Origin: Ascochyta rabiei
Lineage: Eukaryota; Ascomycota; Dothideomycetes; Pleosporales; Didymellaceae
Assembly (NCBI RefSeq): GCF_004011695.2
Contig: NC_082417.1
Span: 124,001-188,000, forward strand
Direction of reading: 5' to 3'
Length of the DNA: 64,000 bases
Positions 10,415 through 20,909 of this stretch are shown here, in pieces (within the stretch, counting starts at the first letter, position 1; each line of letters starts with the position of its first letter). The position numbers and the translations under genes are program-made. Under the pieces are notes generated by a model. The model did not search any database and was not told where the DNA came from. It saw nothing but the letters and a program-made list of their open reading frames with translations.

Positions 10415-11263
10415 ATGAACAACTACTCCTTCCTCGACAGCACGGGCAACGTCGCAATGCCTCGGTCCGCGCCCTCGCCCTCGCCCTCGCCAGCCTCGCC
10501 AATGAACGGCGCTCCGCAGCAGAACGGCATCCCCATGGTCAACGGCCTGCCGTCGGGGGGCCAGCAGACAGACATGAACCATCTGTGGGGCGTGGTGCAG
10601 CAGCTGAGCCAGATTCTGGAGGAGAACAAGGCGCAGACGCAGGGCGTGCTGAACGGGGTGCAAGCGCTGCAGCAGCGCGCTGCCGAGGAGGGTGGGATCG
10701 AGGGAAGCCGTGTGGGCGCGCGGGAAGTGAATGGCGAGATCAACGGTACGTGACTCTACACTCGCCAGTCAAGTCCAACCCCCAACTCCTGACACTCCCC
10801 CACAGCAGCCTCTCGCGCCGCCGAACTCACCACGCTCCAATCCCGCCTCACAGCCGCCGAATCCACAATCCACGCCCTAGAAACCTCCACCGCCTCCCTC
10901 ACCTCCCTGGTAACCGACTACGAAAACGCGCTCACCCTGCTCCTCGACAAACTACGGCCCTACGCATACAACCAGACAACCTCGATCCTCGCCCTGCACA
11001 AGCACTACCAGTCCCTCCTCGAGCAGGAGCGCAGCACGTCGATGCAGCTGCGCCTCGAGCACGCCGAGTGGCAGGCCGGCCTGGGCCGCGTGGCCGAGCA
11101 CGCGCGCCAGGCGCTGAAGCTGCAGACGCAGGCCGAGGAGCCCCTGGTTGCCGAGCTGCGCTGCCTGAAGGAGGAGAATCGCGTCCTGAGACGCTTGGCT
11201 GGCTGGGAGGAGAAGCCTGCTGGCAGTGATGACGACGATGACGACGACGACGAGAAGGCGTGA
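10415..11263 (+). CDS. Hypothetical coiled-coil protein, 262 aa
   Basis: Two exons, 10415-10745 and 10806-11263, with a 60-nt intron. The start was chosen at CACAATGAACAAC, which gives MNNYSFLDSTGNVAMP; the reading frame is open further upstream. The first ~55 residues are Pro/Ser/Asn-rich. A heptad-rich coiled coil runs from about residue 60 through the intron junction to about 245, containing LTTLQSRLTAAESTIHALE and a conserved-looking block YENALTLLLDKLRPYAYN. The protein ends in an Asp-rich tail (eight consecutive Asp). The acceptor is a tandem CAG-CAG, so two isoforms differing by one residue are possible. Similar short coiled-coil proteins are widespread in ascomycetes, but I cannot assign a function. 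Confidence 0.75.
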
Positions 11264-11673
11264 AGAGGGGGTTTGCTGGGCATTTCAATTCATGGCATGG
11301 CACGGCACGGCACGGCATGGGATGGGGGTTTGCATAGCGTTGGCGTTTGGAGGCCCGACTGGTCTGGCCTGGCCTGGCCTGGCCTGGACTGCACTGCACT
11401 GAGCAGGTCAGTACAAGGAACAGAGTTTCTGCATAGCCGTGGTGCATCTACAGCAGTAACTCCGCTGGAGAAGAAACACATCGTCTCCATCGTGTGAGCA
11501 ACGTATTCCGTGCTCAACCAGCACTTAGCAAACGACAAAAGTCTATTCTCGTAGCAGCGAAATAGTACTCGACCTGGACAACTGTCGTCTGCACGACACG
11601 TGCCGCTTCCTACGAGCCTTGGTACTTTCACCGACGCCCCTCGACCATCCCATGCGCATCCTCCTCCCCTTCT
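11264..11673. other. Convergent intergenic region with short simple repeats
   Basis: Between two convergent genes. It contains a pentamer run of GGCAC/GGCAT type near 11291-11322 and a GGCCT pentamer run near 11366-11388. Nothing else seen. Confidence 0.5.
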
Positions 11674-12237
11674 CTATCTACACTGCAAACACGTCAACAG
11701 GTCCCAAACACCCCAGCCCCGACACCCCGCGCGGTCATCGACCTGATCTTCAGACGCATTCGAGTCGTCCGGCTGCAGCGTGGGGTGTTTCCGGTGCGGA
11801 TACGGACCCATGGGGATAGCGCTCGAGCCACAGATCCCTGGATGCGATGAGTCGCTGTTAGGGCTGAGCAGCGCATCTGAGGAGGCCTTGCTGGGCGATG
11901 GTGACCACGAAATATCGACGTCTTGGCAATCATCGACTTCTCCAGCGTCCTTGTCGTAACTGGACTGGTCCGAATATGCACTGAGCACGTCCTTCCACTC
12001 GTCGTCTGCCGCTTTCTGCTCGGCGGTCAATCCGTGTTGCATCGCCTCTTGCCTTCTCGCTTCCTTCATCTTTCTCTCGTGGCTCTCTGTCCAGGCGTTG
12101 ATCTCGCCTGTCAGCTTCGTGACCATTTGCTCGGTCAGCTTGTTCTTGCTAGGGAGGAACGGGCATGTTGCTTTGATGACGGCTCGGTTCAGACGCGCTT
12201 CTGCGAGACCGTTGGAACGCGGTTCGTAGCGTGTCTC
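11674..12237 (-). CDS. Unknown protein, downstream block of a TAG-interrupted frame
   Basis: Open frame directly continuous, in the same frame, with the block at 12238-12882; the two are separated only by the TAG at 12238-12240. It reads ETRYEPRSNGLAEARLNRAV..., then a charged helical region (INAWTESHERKMKEARRQEA) and an acidic, Ser-rich tail ending in LTCLQCR. The first internal ATG is at 12126, but the ~37 codons before it look like genuine coding sequence (hydrophobic-polar alternation, no stop, CPFLPSKNKL). I do not recognise the family. Most likely this is the 3' part of one gene whose join I could not establish: an intron from about 12381 to 12238 is possible but its donor (GTCGTC) is poor. 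Confidence 0.5.
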   Translation of the reverse strand, partial: ETRYEPRSNGLAEARLNRAVIKATCPFLPSKNKLTEQMVTKLTGEINAWTESHERKMKEARRQEAMQHGLTAEQKAADDEWKDVLSAYSDQSSYDKDAGEVDDCQDVDISWSPSPSKASSDALLSPNSDSSHPGICGSSAIPMGPYPHRKHPTLQPDDSNASEDQVDDRAGCRGWGVWDLLTCLQCR

Positions 12238-12882
12238 CTAAGGCACGACGTGCTTTGCCACCATTCTCCTCCCTGCGGAGGCTCGTGGGCCGGGCTCGGA
12301 GTTCGTGCGAGGCCTTGTCTGGGGGATGTCGCTTGATTGCGAATGGGCGTTCGTGGGCGTGGAGACGACTTCCTCTGGCGAAGGACCAGGAGCCTTGCGT
12401 ATCTTGGTCATCTGAAGCAATTTGCGGAGGCCTTCGAGATCAGGCATTCTGGACGCGCTTCCGCGGGGAGACGAAGAGCTGGAGGCTGGTTCAGCCCTGG
12501 AGGTCGTCGGTAGTGGAGTTGGGATAGAACTAGAGCTGAAACCGCGACTACCAGCGTAGCGCTTTGACTCCCTCGCACTTTCCCGTTCCTCTTCGTCTGA
12601 CTGGGGCTCGCGGCGCCGCGAAAATTGTGCTGGGGCGTGAGGGTTCGCCGTAAATTCCGTATGGTGGAAATGTGACCTTGGCGGTATCTCGCGCGGAACG
12701 TACGAAAGCGCATTCGATCTCGAGCGTCTCCTTCCTCTGTCCTCCGGTCTGGGTACCAAAGGCAGCAAATTGGCTGTCACGTCCTGTGCTAGTGGCGCTC
12801 TCATATTTGAGGAAGGATATTCGTGGGCTGCCACGGTATCAGCGGCGGTTTTCAATAGATCGACAGGACACTTACAGCTCAT
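12238..12882 (-). CDS. Unknown Ser/Arg-rich protein, upstream block of a TAG-interrupted frame
   Basis: 214 codons from ATG to TAG. It begins MSCKCPVDLLKTAADTVAA, then a region with a basic stretch (RGRRRSRSNALSYVPREIPP) and low-complexity Ser/Pro sequence, then MPDLEGLRKLLQMTKIRKAP, a plausible short conserved helix. The frame continues without interruption after the TAG for 187 more codons (11674-12237). Interpretations are: one gene with a weak intron, a nonsense mutation (CAG to TAG would be one C-to-T change), stop readthrough, or a sequence error. No function is assigned. Confidence 0.5.
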   Translation of the reverse strand: MSCKCPVDLLKTAADTVAAHEYPSSNMRAPLAQDVTANLLPLVPRPEDRGRRRSRSNALSYVPREIPPRSHFHHTEFTANPHAPAQFSRRREPQSDEEERESARESKRYAGSRGFSSSSIPTPLPTTSRAEPASSSSSPRGSASRMPDLEGLRKLLQMTKIRKAPGPSPEEVVSTPTNAHSQSSDIPQTRPRTNSEPGPRASAGRRMVAKHVVP

Positions 12883-13139
12883 TATGGCTAAAAGAGTGCG
12901 TGTAATGATGGTGTGCTATCTGCGATGTTGACGACAAAGATAGTCGTGGTGGTGTTGTCGAGGCAAGAAAAGCCCCAGTATATAAGCAGATTGTCCGCGG
13001 CTGCTCTTGTCGTGTTGTTGTACCAGGGCTGGTGTAACTATCGCTCTTGCCTGCCTGACATCGCAAATCTGCTTGAGCACGACCTGGGACTGCCGCCAGC
13101 ACCCTGTCTTGAATTTACGCTCCTCGAATAAAGCCATGT

Positions 13140-13898
13140 CTACCACCCTGCAAGTATGCGATTGAGCTTCGCTTTACTGCTCTCCTGCAACCCCACCATA
13201 TCGACATCTTCGTCCTCGTCTGCGGTAGCCGGCACTTGCACGTCCCCGAACCGCTCACCCACCCTCCCCGCAACTCGTATAGCAAGCGTCCTTGTCTTGG
13301 CCAGCTCTGGTGCAAGCGGCGCATCCCTCCACACCAGATTAGGTTGTATGTTCTCCTTCGGCTTGCGGTACGGCTCGAGGAGCGTGAGGAGCGTGCGGTA
13401 GGTGTTGAGCTTTGATTGCAGAGAGAGGCGCTGCGCTGAGAGGTCCTGGAGGCGGGCGAGGGCGGTAGTGTAGTCGTCTTGATCTACGTTGCGGGAAGAT
13501 GTAGGGTCTACGGACGTGTCCCAGACGGTGGGTAGTTTCGCAATGTTTTCGTCCAGAGTAAGGTTCTCATTCTGGTATAGCGTGCTGCTGTCTTCAGCTG
13601 CATCTGTGGCTTCATCTAGACCTTCGTCATCAATGTCCCGCGCGCCGGATTCCCAGTAAAGTTGATCGATTTGCTCCACGACATGCTCCATCATCTGCCG
13701 ACTGTACACTTTGCGCGAGTGCTGCTTGAGGTCCCGGTTTACTTTGTCAAGCGCACCTTTGACTACGCCGAGCTCAATGCCTCCATCCTCTGCAATGGTC
13801 TTGAGTCGTTGTGAAGGGTTGATTGCGCGCGAAAGCTGGTGTTTTTTTGCCTGTAGAAAGAACTGCTTTTGCTCTACAACTGTGCCTTGTTTCGACAT
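13140..13898 (-). CDS. FTA4: Fta4-like kinetochore protein (Sim4/CCAN complex)
   Basis: 252 aa, single exon. The protein is mostly helical with the layout of the Fta4 family, inner-kinetochore components of the Sim4/COMA-associated network that sit at centromeric chromatin. Visible features: an N-terminal helix pair ending in LSRAINPSQRLKTI, a conserved VVKGALDKVNRDLKQHSRKVYS block (residues ~45-66), HVVEQIDQLYWE, a central acidic segment, the heptad-rich ALARLQDLSAQRLSLQSKLNTY, and a C-terminal NLVWRDAPLAPELAKTRTLA block followed by an acidic tail. Assignment rests on remembered family pattern. A different small CCAN coiled-coil protein is the main alternative. Confidence 0.65.
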   Translation of the reverse strand: MSKQGTVVEQKQFFLQAKKHQLSRAINPSQRLKTIAEDGGIELGVVKGALDKVNRDLKQHSRKVYSRQMMEHVVEQIDQLYWESGARDIDDEGLDEATDAAEDSSTLYQNENLTLDENIAKLPTVWDTSVDPTSSRNVDQDDYTTALARLQDLSAQRLSLQSKLNTYRTLLTLLEPYRKPKENIQPNLVWRDAPLAPELAKTRTLAIRVAGRVGERFGDVQVPATADEDEDVDMVGLQESSKAKLNRILAGW

Positions 13899-14277
13899 CT
13901 TGTGATGACGCGCTCTGGCGAACGTCCAAAGCTGTGTTCTGCGTTTTCGATGTTTGGGTCGAGGTGCGGGGTGCTGCCCGACGCGTCGTGGAGAACTTAG
14001 CGTGACGCGTTAAACACGTGACTGGCGTGAGTATCCTTTGTTTTCAGTAACGTGCGACACAAATCGGAATTATGACCAGAGTAAATCAATATGTGTGTCT
14101 TTCTTCCTTGCGCCATGCAAGAACGGGTGGAACTCCGACTTCCTCTATGCTAGAAAGCGACATGCGCTGTATGTACCATGCAAGCCTGCACGCTATGCAA
14201 AAGATGCCGATGAGGATAAGAATACTCGCTAATGATCGAAGAACAGAAAAACAGTCGCGACCTCTCCTCAATCTTCT
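13899..14277. other. Intergenic, no feature seen
   Basis: Holds the FTA4-like promoter and the 3' flank of the CSC1-like gene, both on the minus strand. Confidence 0.4.
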
Positions 14278-17200
14278 CTACACCTCCATGTTCTCAAAGG
14301 GATCACGATCGGGCGGTAGCCCCCTGTACATAACCCGACCACCGCCGTCCAACCTGGCGTTCACACTCGTAATCCAAATCTGCTGACTGAATGCACTCGT
14401 GCGCTGAATCTCGTCCTTAGCAACGCCCAGCTCGTCGTGCGGGACCCATACAGCAGGCTGGATGGTACGCGTCGCGGGATGCTGGAAGCTACGTTTGATG
14501 AGCTTCTGGCGGGCTTCAGGCTCGATATCTTGCAGCTCATCGTCGATGTTATCGAAGAGGTTGGCTGTGGGAAGAACCTGCGATTCAATGTCGCGCACGG
14601 GGCGGGTCACACCATCTGTGACATCGTTGAGGCCCCGCTTGAGCGTATCGGTAAAGACGTCCAGGGGAGCTTTGCGGTGGTGCTTCTTGGGCGTGGTGTG
14701 TGAGCGGGAGCGGGAGCGGCTGTCGTTGACAGAAGTGTGGGATTTGTTAGCCCAGTTTGTTTTGCGCGATCGCTCGGGGCTATTGAATTCCTCAAGCTCG
14801 TATGCGTCGTTGCCGTTACCCGATGGCGTACGTTGGGCGTCGAGACGGTCCATCTCTTCCATGTGCGCACGTTCGCGCTCCTCTGCTGTCTGCGCGGCGT
14901 GCTCTCCAACAAGTGACTGGTGTTCCGCATCTTCCTCCTTGGTCCATCGTCCGGCTTGCGCACGCTGGAACTCCTCATCACGCTCGACAGCCTCGTCCTC
15001 GAACGTGATAGGAAGGTAAGTGAAGAGAGGGCCGAAGGCTCGATTGAGCACAAACTGGTACAGCACTGTCAAGGCTAGAACGACAATCATGATGATTGCG
15101 TGAGGTACACACGCTCTGTTTTCCTGCAGGAAGAACAAACCCACAAGACACAGTTCCAGGAAGTACAAGCCAGTAAAGAGCTGATTGATGGCTTTCGGGA
15201 AGATCAGTCCGTTCGTTTCGGTCTTAGCGTACGAGACGTAGATCATTTGGTATCGGTAGGTGAACCAGAACAGGCAGAAGGTGATCAACATCATGATGAT
15301 GATCAAAGGCGAAATAACTGAATAGATGATACCAATGGCGCCGAAGTTGGTGTATACCGGAATCATAGTGCCCCAGTTGATGCCTGACCTGTTAAGCACT
15401 CTCGAGACCTTTTCGCGAGGCGTGGTGTCGAAAAATCCGAAGAGAATGATCACCAGAACAGATCCGATCTGCAACAGTGTACCAGAACTGATACTGAGAG
15501 CTTGCAGAATCATGTAAGAGAAGAAGTAATTGGCGGACTTTGGCAAGCTTTCAGCCAGGGTTTGGGGGACACTGGTGGGGTTGCTGGTGATCTTCTCAAT
15601 CGTAGCCGTGATACCTGAGGAGAGAGAAACGACTAAGAACAGTTGGATGAAGACGAAGGCGAAGTAGAAGTTCTGCACAAGAAGTTCGCGCTCTCCAGAT
15701 GTCGTAGTACCGGTGGCACCCGCCAAGAACCGTAGAAGAATTGGCAGGACCGCGAAAAGAACAGCCAGCAACAGCGGAGGCAACACACCCTGGATCAAAC
15801 TGATCGCCCACGTGGGAAGCTTCTCGAGGAACCCCAGCCAAGGAAGCTCGTCTGTTAGAGTAGAGATTTGGGACAAAGCTCCAGTGAACGAGACGGGAAT
15901 ACCCCAGAAGATGATCAGCCCAACAATGGTTGCGATGACACCGAACAGCCGGAGATATCGTTCCCACCACTTCATAGTCAAGTTGTCCCAAAGCACTTGG
16001 TTGGGGTTGACTTCGATAGTACGAGGATCCATCTGCCTAGGAACGTGGTGACTCAGCGCCTGGCAAGCCATGTGTGCAGCAACTTGGTGGTTGAATTGGA
16101 TGAAAGCAGAATTCATCAACGGGAAGCGTTCAGGATGAGCCTGGTCCTCGGCAATCTCAGTGTTCAATCGTGCCAGCTCTTTGCGACAATGGTAGATTTT
16201 GTCGACCTTCTTGCCGATCAATGGAAGAGATGGCCACCAGTCCCATTTGAAGAGAGGAAGACGCATGGTCTCGCGGTCCTTGGGCTTAATATACGACCTC
16301 CAAAGGGCGGTATCATCGTCCTCTTCAAGAGCATCGTTCCAGACACCTGCGTAGTTGTACTTTGCTTTGACAGGCTCCTTTAAATCTTCTGGCAGCTTTT
16401 CGCCGGGTTTACGGAAAGGTTGCGGGCTTGCAAAATCGTCGCTCATGCGACGTAAAGGTCGAATTGGGTTAAAGGGCGACTCCTTCACTTTCTGCAGTAC
16501 TCCCTTCTTCTTCTCCTTCTCTTCCGTCTTGTGCTTGTGCTTGTGCTTTTCATCAGGCGAACTTGTCTCGGTCACAGTAAGGTCAGACTCCAATTGGTCC
16601 TGCTCTGGCACTGTCAGTGGAGAGTAGGTATCGCTACTAGCGCCCCGTTGCCCAAAGTCTGCGGAAGTCGGCGAAGAAATTGGTCGCTCGCCGGTGCCAT
16701 CAAGCTGGGGCTGAGCAGGTCCACGCTTGTCTTTGCCTGCAAAGGCGCCTCTGAAGCCACCGTAGATCTTCTTGTTGAAGCGATCCACGCCTTGCCCTAC
16801 ATCGCGAAACCCGTCTCCAACCGCATGGAAGCCTTGACCAACGAATGGTATCGGAAATACACCCTTCTTGCGCGAGGGCGATGAGGAGCGTGACGAATCA
16901 GAAGACGATGATGCGCTCTCATCCAGCACGGACTGCAGTTGTCGTTCAATTTGATGAGGGTTACCGGCATCCGTACCATGGTCGACAGTTTCATGGGCGA
17001 TTTCGTCGTTCTTTTGCGCTTCGTCGTGCTTCTTTTCTCTCTTCGTCTTCTTCTTTTTACCTTCTTCCTTGGCTTTGGCCTCCTGCATTTCCTTGTGCTT
17101 CTTCGTGCACATGATGATCAAGTTTGTTTCAGCGGATTCGAGGGCTCTGGCGCATTTGCTCCGTTTGTTGACCTTGTCCTGCAGCTCATCGAAGTTGCGG

Positions 17201-18010
17201 TTAATCCAGATTTCTTTGATGCCTCCAGGGAAGACGTCGTAGAGCGCGTCGAGCGCAGCCATGGTGAGCCACTTCCGGGGGATGCTCTGGACGAGAATGG
17301 TGGTCGCGGAGGCGCGTATGCGATGCTCTGGCATGGTGAGAATGGTCTGCCTGAGGCGGACGAACTTCCTCATCGCCAGGAAGAAGTTGAAGCAAACCCA
17401 GCATACTACACAAACTGCCAGAATCAAGTGTGCCCACAAGCGGTGCTGCTTGCCTAGAGTGGCCACGTTCGGCCATGCAAACGAATCCAGTCCTGAGACT
17501 CCCGGGACGTCTCCGATGCGGTTGATTGGCAGCAGAATAGGCAGGATGACAATGGCCATAGGTATGAATATGCGAAGCAGCAGCTGCAGGTACTGGAGGA
17601 ACAGGAAGCCGTCTACACCTGCAATACGGATGAGCTCACGGTCGCTGATCTTGAACACTGTCTTGATGGACTCGATGGCGGTAACTGGGGCTGCAATGCG
17701 TTTGGCCTTGGGTACAAAGGCAGTCTTGTAGTAGCTGTGGGCTGTTAGCGTAGTCGCATTGAGAAAATGGCAGCACATACTATATCCTCTGGAAGAGGCT
17801 CTGTCGATCTGAAGGCTTTTCATCTAGGCTCTTCTTGGATCGTGTGATTTTCCAGTTGCCACTCAGTATCAAGAAGACGCCCAACTGTACACCGAAAATG
17901 ACAGTAGCCGTGGAGAGCGAGGCGGCAAAGTTGGCGATGCTCTGATTCTGTCTGGCTAGGGCAGCCCCATTAGTGCTCGTCGGCGAGGCGGACGGGTCTG
18001 TGGACGACAT
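14278..18010 (-). CDS. CSC1/RSN1-family osmosensitive cation channel (OSCA/TMEM63 type)
   Basis: Two exons, 17781-18010 and 14278-17734, joined over a 46-nt intron with a CTAAC branch; about 1228 aa, at the long end for the family. These 11-TM proteins form calcium-permeable channels gated by osmotic or membrane stress, usually in the plasma membrane or vesicles. Domain order: TM1 (about 33-55, VIFGVQLGVFLIL), RSN1 N-terminal TM block with TM2-3 (about 120-200), a long cytosolic PHM7-type domain with an inserted Ser/Lys-rich low-complexity stretch (about 290-520), the core 7-TM pore region (about 680-1010), and a C-terminal extracellular PHM7_ext-like segment recognisable in FQHPATRTIQPAVWVPHDE. 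The insert containing poly-basic KKKTKREKKHDE and KHKHKHKTEEKEKKK is unusually long. The gene ends with DPFENMEV. Confidence 0.9.
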
Positions 18011-19553
18011 TTGGTTGGTCTTCTGGCGCTATATGAGCGCTGCTCGTGGTGTTGGGGTTGTGATGTCGCGGTAGTAGCCCCCCTGCAGCTAGTAGTGTGA
18101 GGCCATGAGAAGTGCTGTCGAGAGGGGGAAGCAATTCCGGCGTTCGAAGCAAGGTGGCGGTAACGGAGGTGAAGCAGGGTCTTGAGGGGGTGTGAAAGGA
18201 ATGCAACAAAGCAGGCAGGCGTGCCAGGTCACTGGAAAAGTCGTTGTTGGTTCAAAGGTCGACGTGTTTGGGTTTACCCTGAATTGGCAGTTCGCGCGCG
18301 AACATACTTGGCACGGCGCCTCTCTCGTCACCGCTCTACCTATCATTCGGCCAGCGCGACAGCGGGCTGGAGTTCTAGCGCCCGGTATCCCGCCGATAGT
18401 AGCGGGCGTTTGTTAGGTTTTGTCCTGCGCGGTCGATATCCAGGACAATTCTCGTTCCCTTGTAGTCTCTCACTCACCGATGCTCCAGAATCAACTGCGC
18501 AGGAGCATTAAGATATCCACGTATGTGGGGCGCGATCCAGCAACCGTCAGAACTTCAGAACTCAAACCCCGGTCAATGACGGCGCCAAGCCCTGTGCGCT
18601 ACTCCTGTGCACCGCTTTGCCGTATTCACTCACGTGCCATGTCCCGTTTCGCCCGTGGATGTTCCAAGTTTTCGCGGGCGTACACAGTAGCAAGGCGCGC
18701 ACGATTCAAAAACTTGAGACGGGAAGGACTTCACGGCACACGCTGCGTGGGCATCACAATACAGCTCTCACATCAAACCCAACTTCTTGTACGGGTGAAT
18801 GTGGCCGGGTAAGCTCACATTCTGCATAAGATTGTTGAGTCATCTGCCGGTAAAGGGATATGGGATCGTTGCATCAAGCATTCGCCTATGCTGACGCCGA
18901 CCCACGCTCTTCCTTGCTACCAGATCGCCCTGGACCCTGATCGAGGGAACCTCAACTCCATGAGGCTGGAGTTGTGGCTGTGTGGATATGACAACACGCT
19001 GCCCCACAGCAGGCTTGCCTCGGAGCCCAATCAGAAGCACCGCAGTCCCGTCTTCCGGCTTATGCATTCCCACTGCTTTATGGCAGCATGATGAGGTACA
19101 GAAATGGCAAGCAGGCGAGTACAACCCTCTGGACCAGCTCGAGCGTGTTCGACCCTGGCATGACGTTCTAGCTTTATAGAATTCTAATCATTCGCCGTCA
19201 GCTTGGTTGCATATGACCTGATAGCATCCTCGAAAAGCGCCACATTCTCGAACGCAATGTAATTGAGAGACGTGGGCATATCATCGAGAAGTACGCTGTC
19301 ACGGTCTAAAAAATTGATTGTGATGCCGAGAAAAGAAGAGGCGCTGGGCCACTGAGAGGAATAACGGTAGTGTGCAGTGTTCCTTTCGAGAGTCACAGAC
19401 ATGCATCACGGCACACAAGAACAGGATAATCTGCAGCTTAAAACCCTCGAATTGAACACATCTCATTGCAACGCACGAAGAACAGCACGCTTCCCAGGGT
19501 ATCTCGAACGCAACGCTAAACACAACAAACGGCCCAGCCCGCTCCATGTCAAC
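18011..19553. other. 1.5-kb intergenic region without a convincing gene
   Basis: Only short overlapping frames on both strands, none with a domain, splice pattern or codon bias that I can support. The part nearest 18010 is the CSC1-like promoter. Confidence 0.5.
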
Positions 19554-20891
19554 TCACCAATTCATCTTCGACCCACCACACGACCCGGCCTCCTTCTTCT
19601 TAGGAACCGACTTCACGGCCTTCTCGGCATTATACTGGCGACGCCGTTGAATGGCATCAGCATTGGCTGCCTCCCACATCTGAAACACCTCGTCCCTCGA
19701 CAGCTGCTCCAGGACCACGTACTCGTCCTTCAATTCGCGCAACTTGGCCTCGTTGGTAGAGCGGCTCTTCTCTGCTCTGGCCCTGAAAAGGAGGTTGCGG
19801 TGCGTCACGCCGTTGGTGATACTCTGCTCCAGCTGAGTGATCTCGGCCTGCTTCTTGGCTAGCACCGCGGCGTAGTGGATGCCGGCTTCGACGAGCTCCC
19901 AGTCTGCGGACGCTGTGGCGGCGAGCTCTTCTGGGATGGCTTCTGCTTGAGGAGTGCATTCCATGGCTGGAGTGGCCACTTGCCCAGGGACGTTTTCGTT
20001 GTCATCGAAGAGGTCGTCGAGGTCGTCCTCCACTTCTTCTTCCTCATGCTCTTCTACAATTGCCACAGCACTGTCTTGCTGTGGTGTCGCAAGAGGTGAT
20101 GCGGGAGCTGTGTCCTGCTCCGAGGTAGCCTCGTCCTTTGACGAAGCCTCAAGAACTCTCTTGACCTCATCTTTAAACTCAGTCACGGTATTTTCTTCCC
20201 GCGGTGCCAAGTTGAGAATAGAGATCAGAGCTGTGGCATGCTCCGAGATCTTTTCGTCAGGAGATTCCTCTTTTCGTGAAGAAGCCTCGGGATCCTCCGA
20301 GGTTGCGAGAGCGGGTGTTTCTGAATCGTCAGCAGCCGGCTCCTCCTCTTCGAAGCCCTTCAGGATGAGCTGGGAGAGCTCATCATCCTCGTCGTCAGTC
20401 TCTCCCTCCGCATCAAGATCCATCTCCAGGTCTTGAGCCGGCTCAGCAGCCGGAATGCTGGCAGGCGTCGAAGCCACAGACGGAGTTGGCTCGCTCTGCA
20501 CCGCGGCCGTTGTCTTGATCTTCTTTGAAGATGTTTTCTCTGCCGCAAGCGCACTCTTCCGCTTCTTGGAAGCCACCACTGCAAGCTCATCCCTCGCGAG
20601 CTCCTCTTCCCTCTCCCTCACCACCTCCCTCACCGCATCTGCGGTCTTCTTCCTCCCAAAGCAGGCCTGGAAAGCCGGTCCCTTCATATTGGAAATCCGG
20701 TTGGACCACTGCCCGAACTCTTCTTGAGCCCGCCTGGCCGATCTCTTCGCGGGCAGATCTTGCTCTAAACGAGCTTTGTCGACGTTGATGTCGCTTAGCT
20801 GCAGTTCCCTCTCCAAGCGCTGCTCTTCGCTTGGATCCTCGAGAACGGGGAGAGCGGCAACGCCGTCCCATCTTCGCGTATACATGACCAT
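19554..20891 (-). CDS. Unknown charged coiled-coil protein (downstream block), 445 aa
   Basis: Open frame beginning MVMYTRRWDGVAALPV, 18 nt after and in the same frame as the stop of the block at 20910-21854. It is highly charged: an Arg/Glu-rich helix (SARRAQEEFGQWSNRI, VREVVREREEELARDE), a likely nuclear-localisation stretch (SKKRKSALAAEKTSSKKIK), a long acidic Ser/Glu/Ala-rich middle, then a C-terminal coiled coil (HYAAVLAKKQAEITQLEQSI ... RREY-like repeats) and SVPKKKEAGSCGGSKMNW. I recognise no family. It is probably the 3' part of one gene with the upstream block: an 84-nt intron 20830-20913 (donor AG|GTAGTT, acceptor CCAAG) would keep frame and give 738 aa in all. Confidence 0.6.
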   Translation of the reverse strand: MVMYTRRWDGVAALPVLEDPSEEQRLERELQLSDINVDKARLEQDLPAKRSARRAQEEFGQWSNRISNMKGPAFQACFGRKKTADAVREVVREREEELARDELAVVASKKRKSALAAEKTSSKKIKTTAAVQSEPTPSVASTPASIPAAEPAQDLEMDLDAEGETDDEDDELSQLILKGFEEEEPAADDSETPALATSEDPEASSRKEESPDEKISEHATALISILNLAPREENTVTEFKDEVKRVLEASSKDEATSEQDTAPASPLATPQQDSAVAIVEEHEEEEVEDDLDDLFDDNENVPGQVATPAMECTPQAEAIPEELAATASADWELVEAGIHYAAVLAKKQAEITQLEQSITNGVTHRNLLFRARAEKSRSTNEAKLRELKDEYVVLEQLSRDEVFQMWEAANADAIQRRRQYNAEKAVKSVPKKKEAGSCGGSKMNW

Positions 20892-20909
20892 CTCATCAGC
20901 ATCGAGGAA

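Noticed and set aside
18840..19124. 94-codon minus-strand frame in the 18-19.5 kb gap
   Set aside because: No domain, no codon bias evidence and no splice context; consistent with chance.
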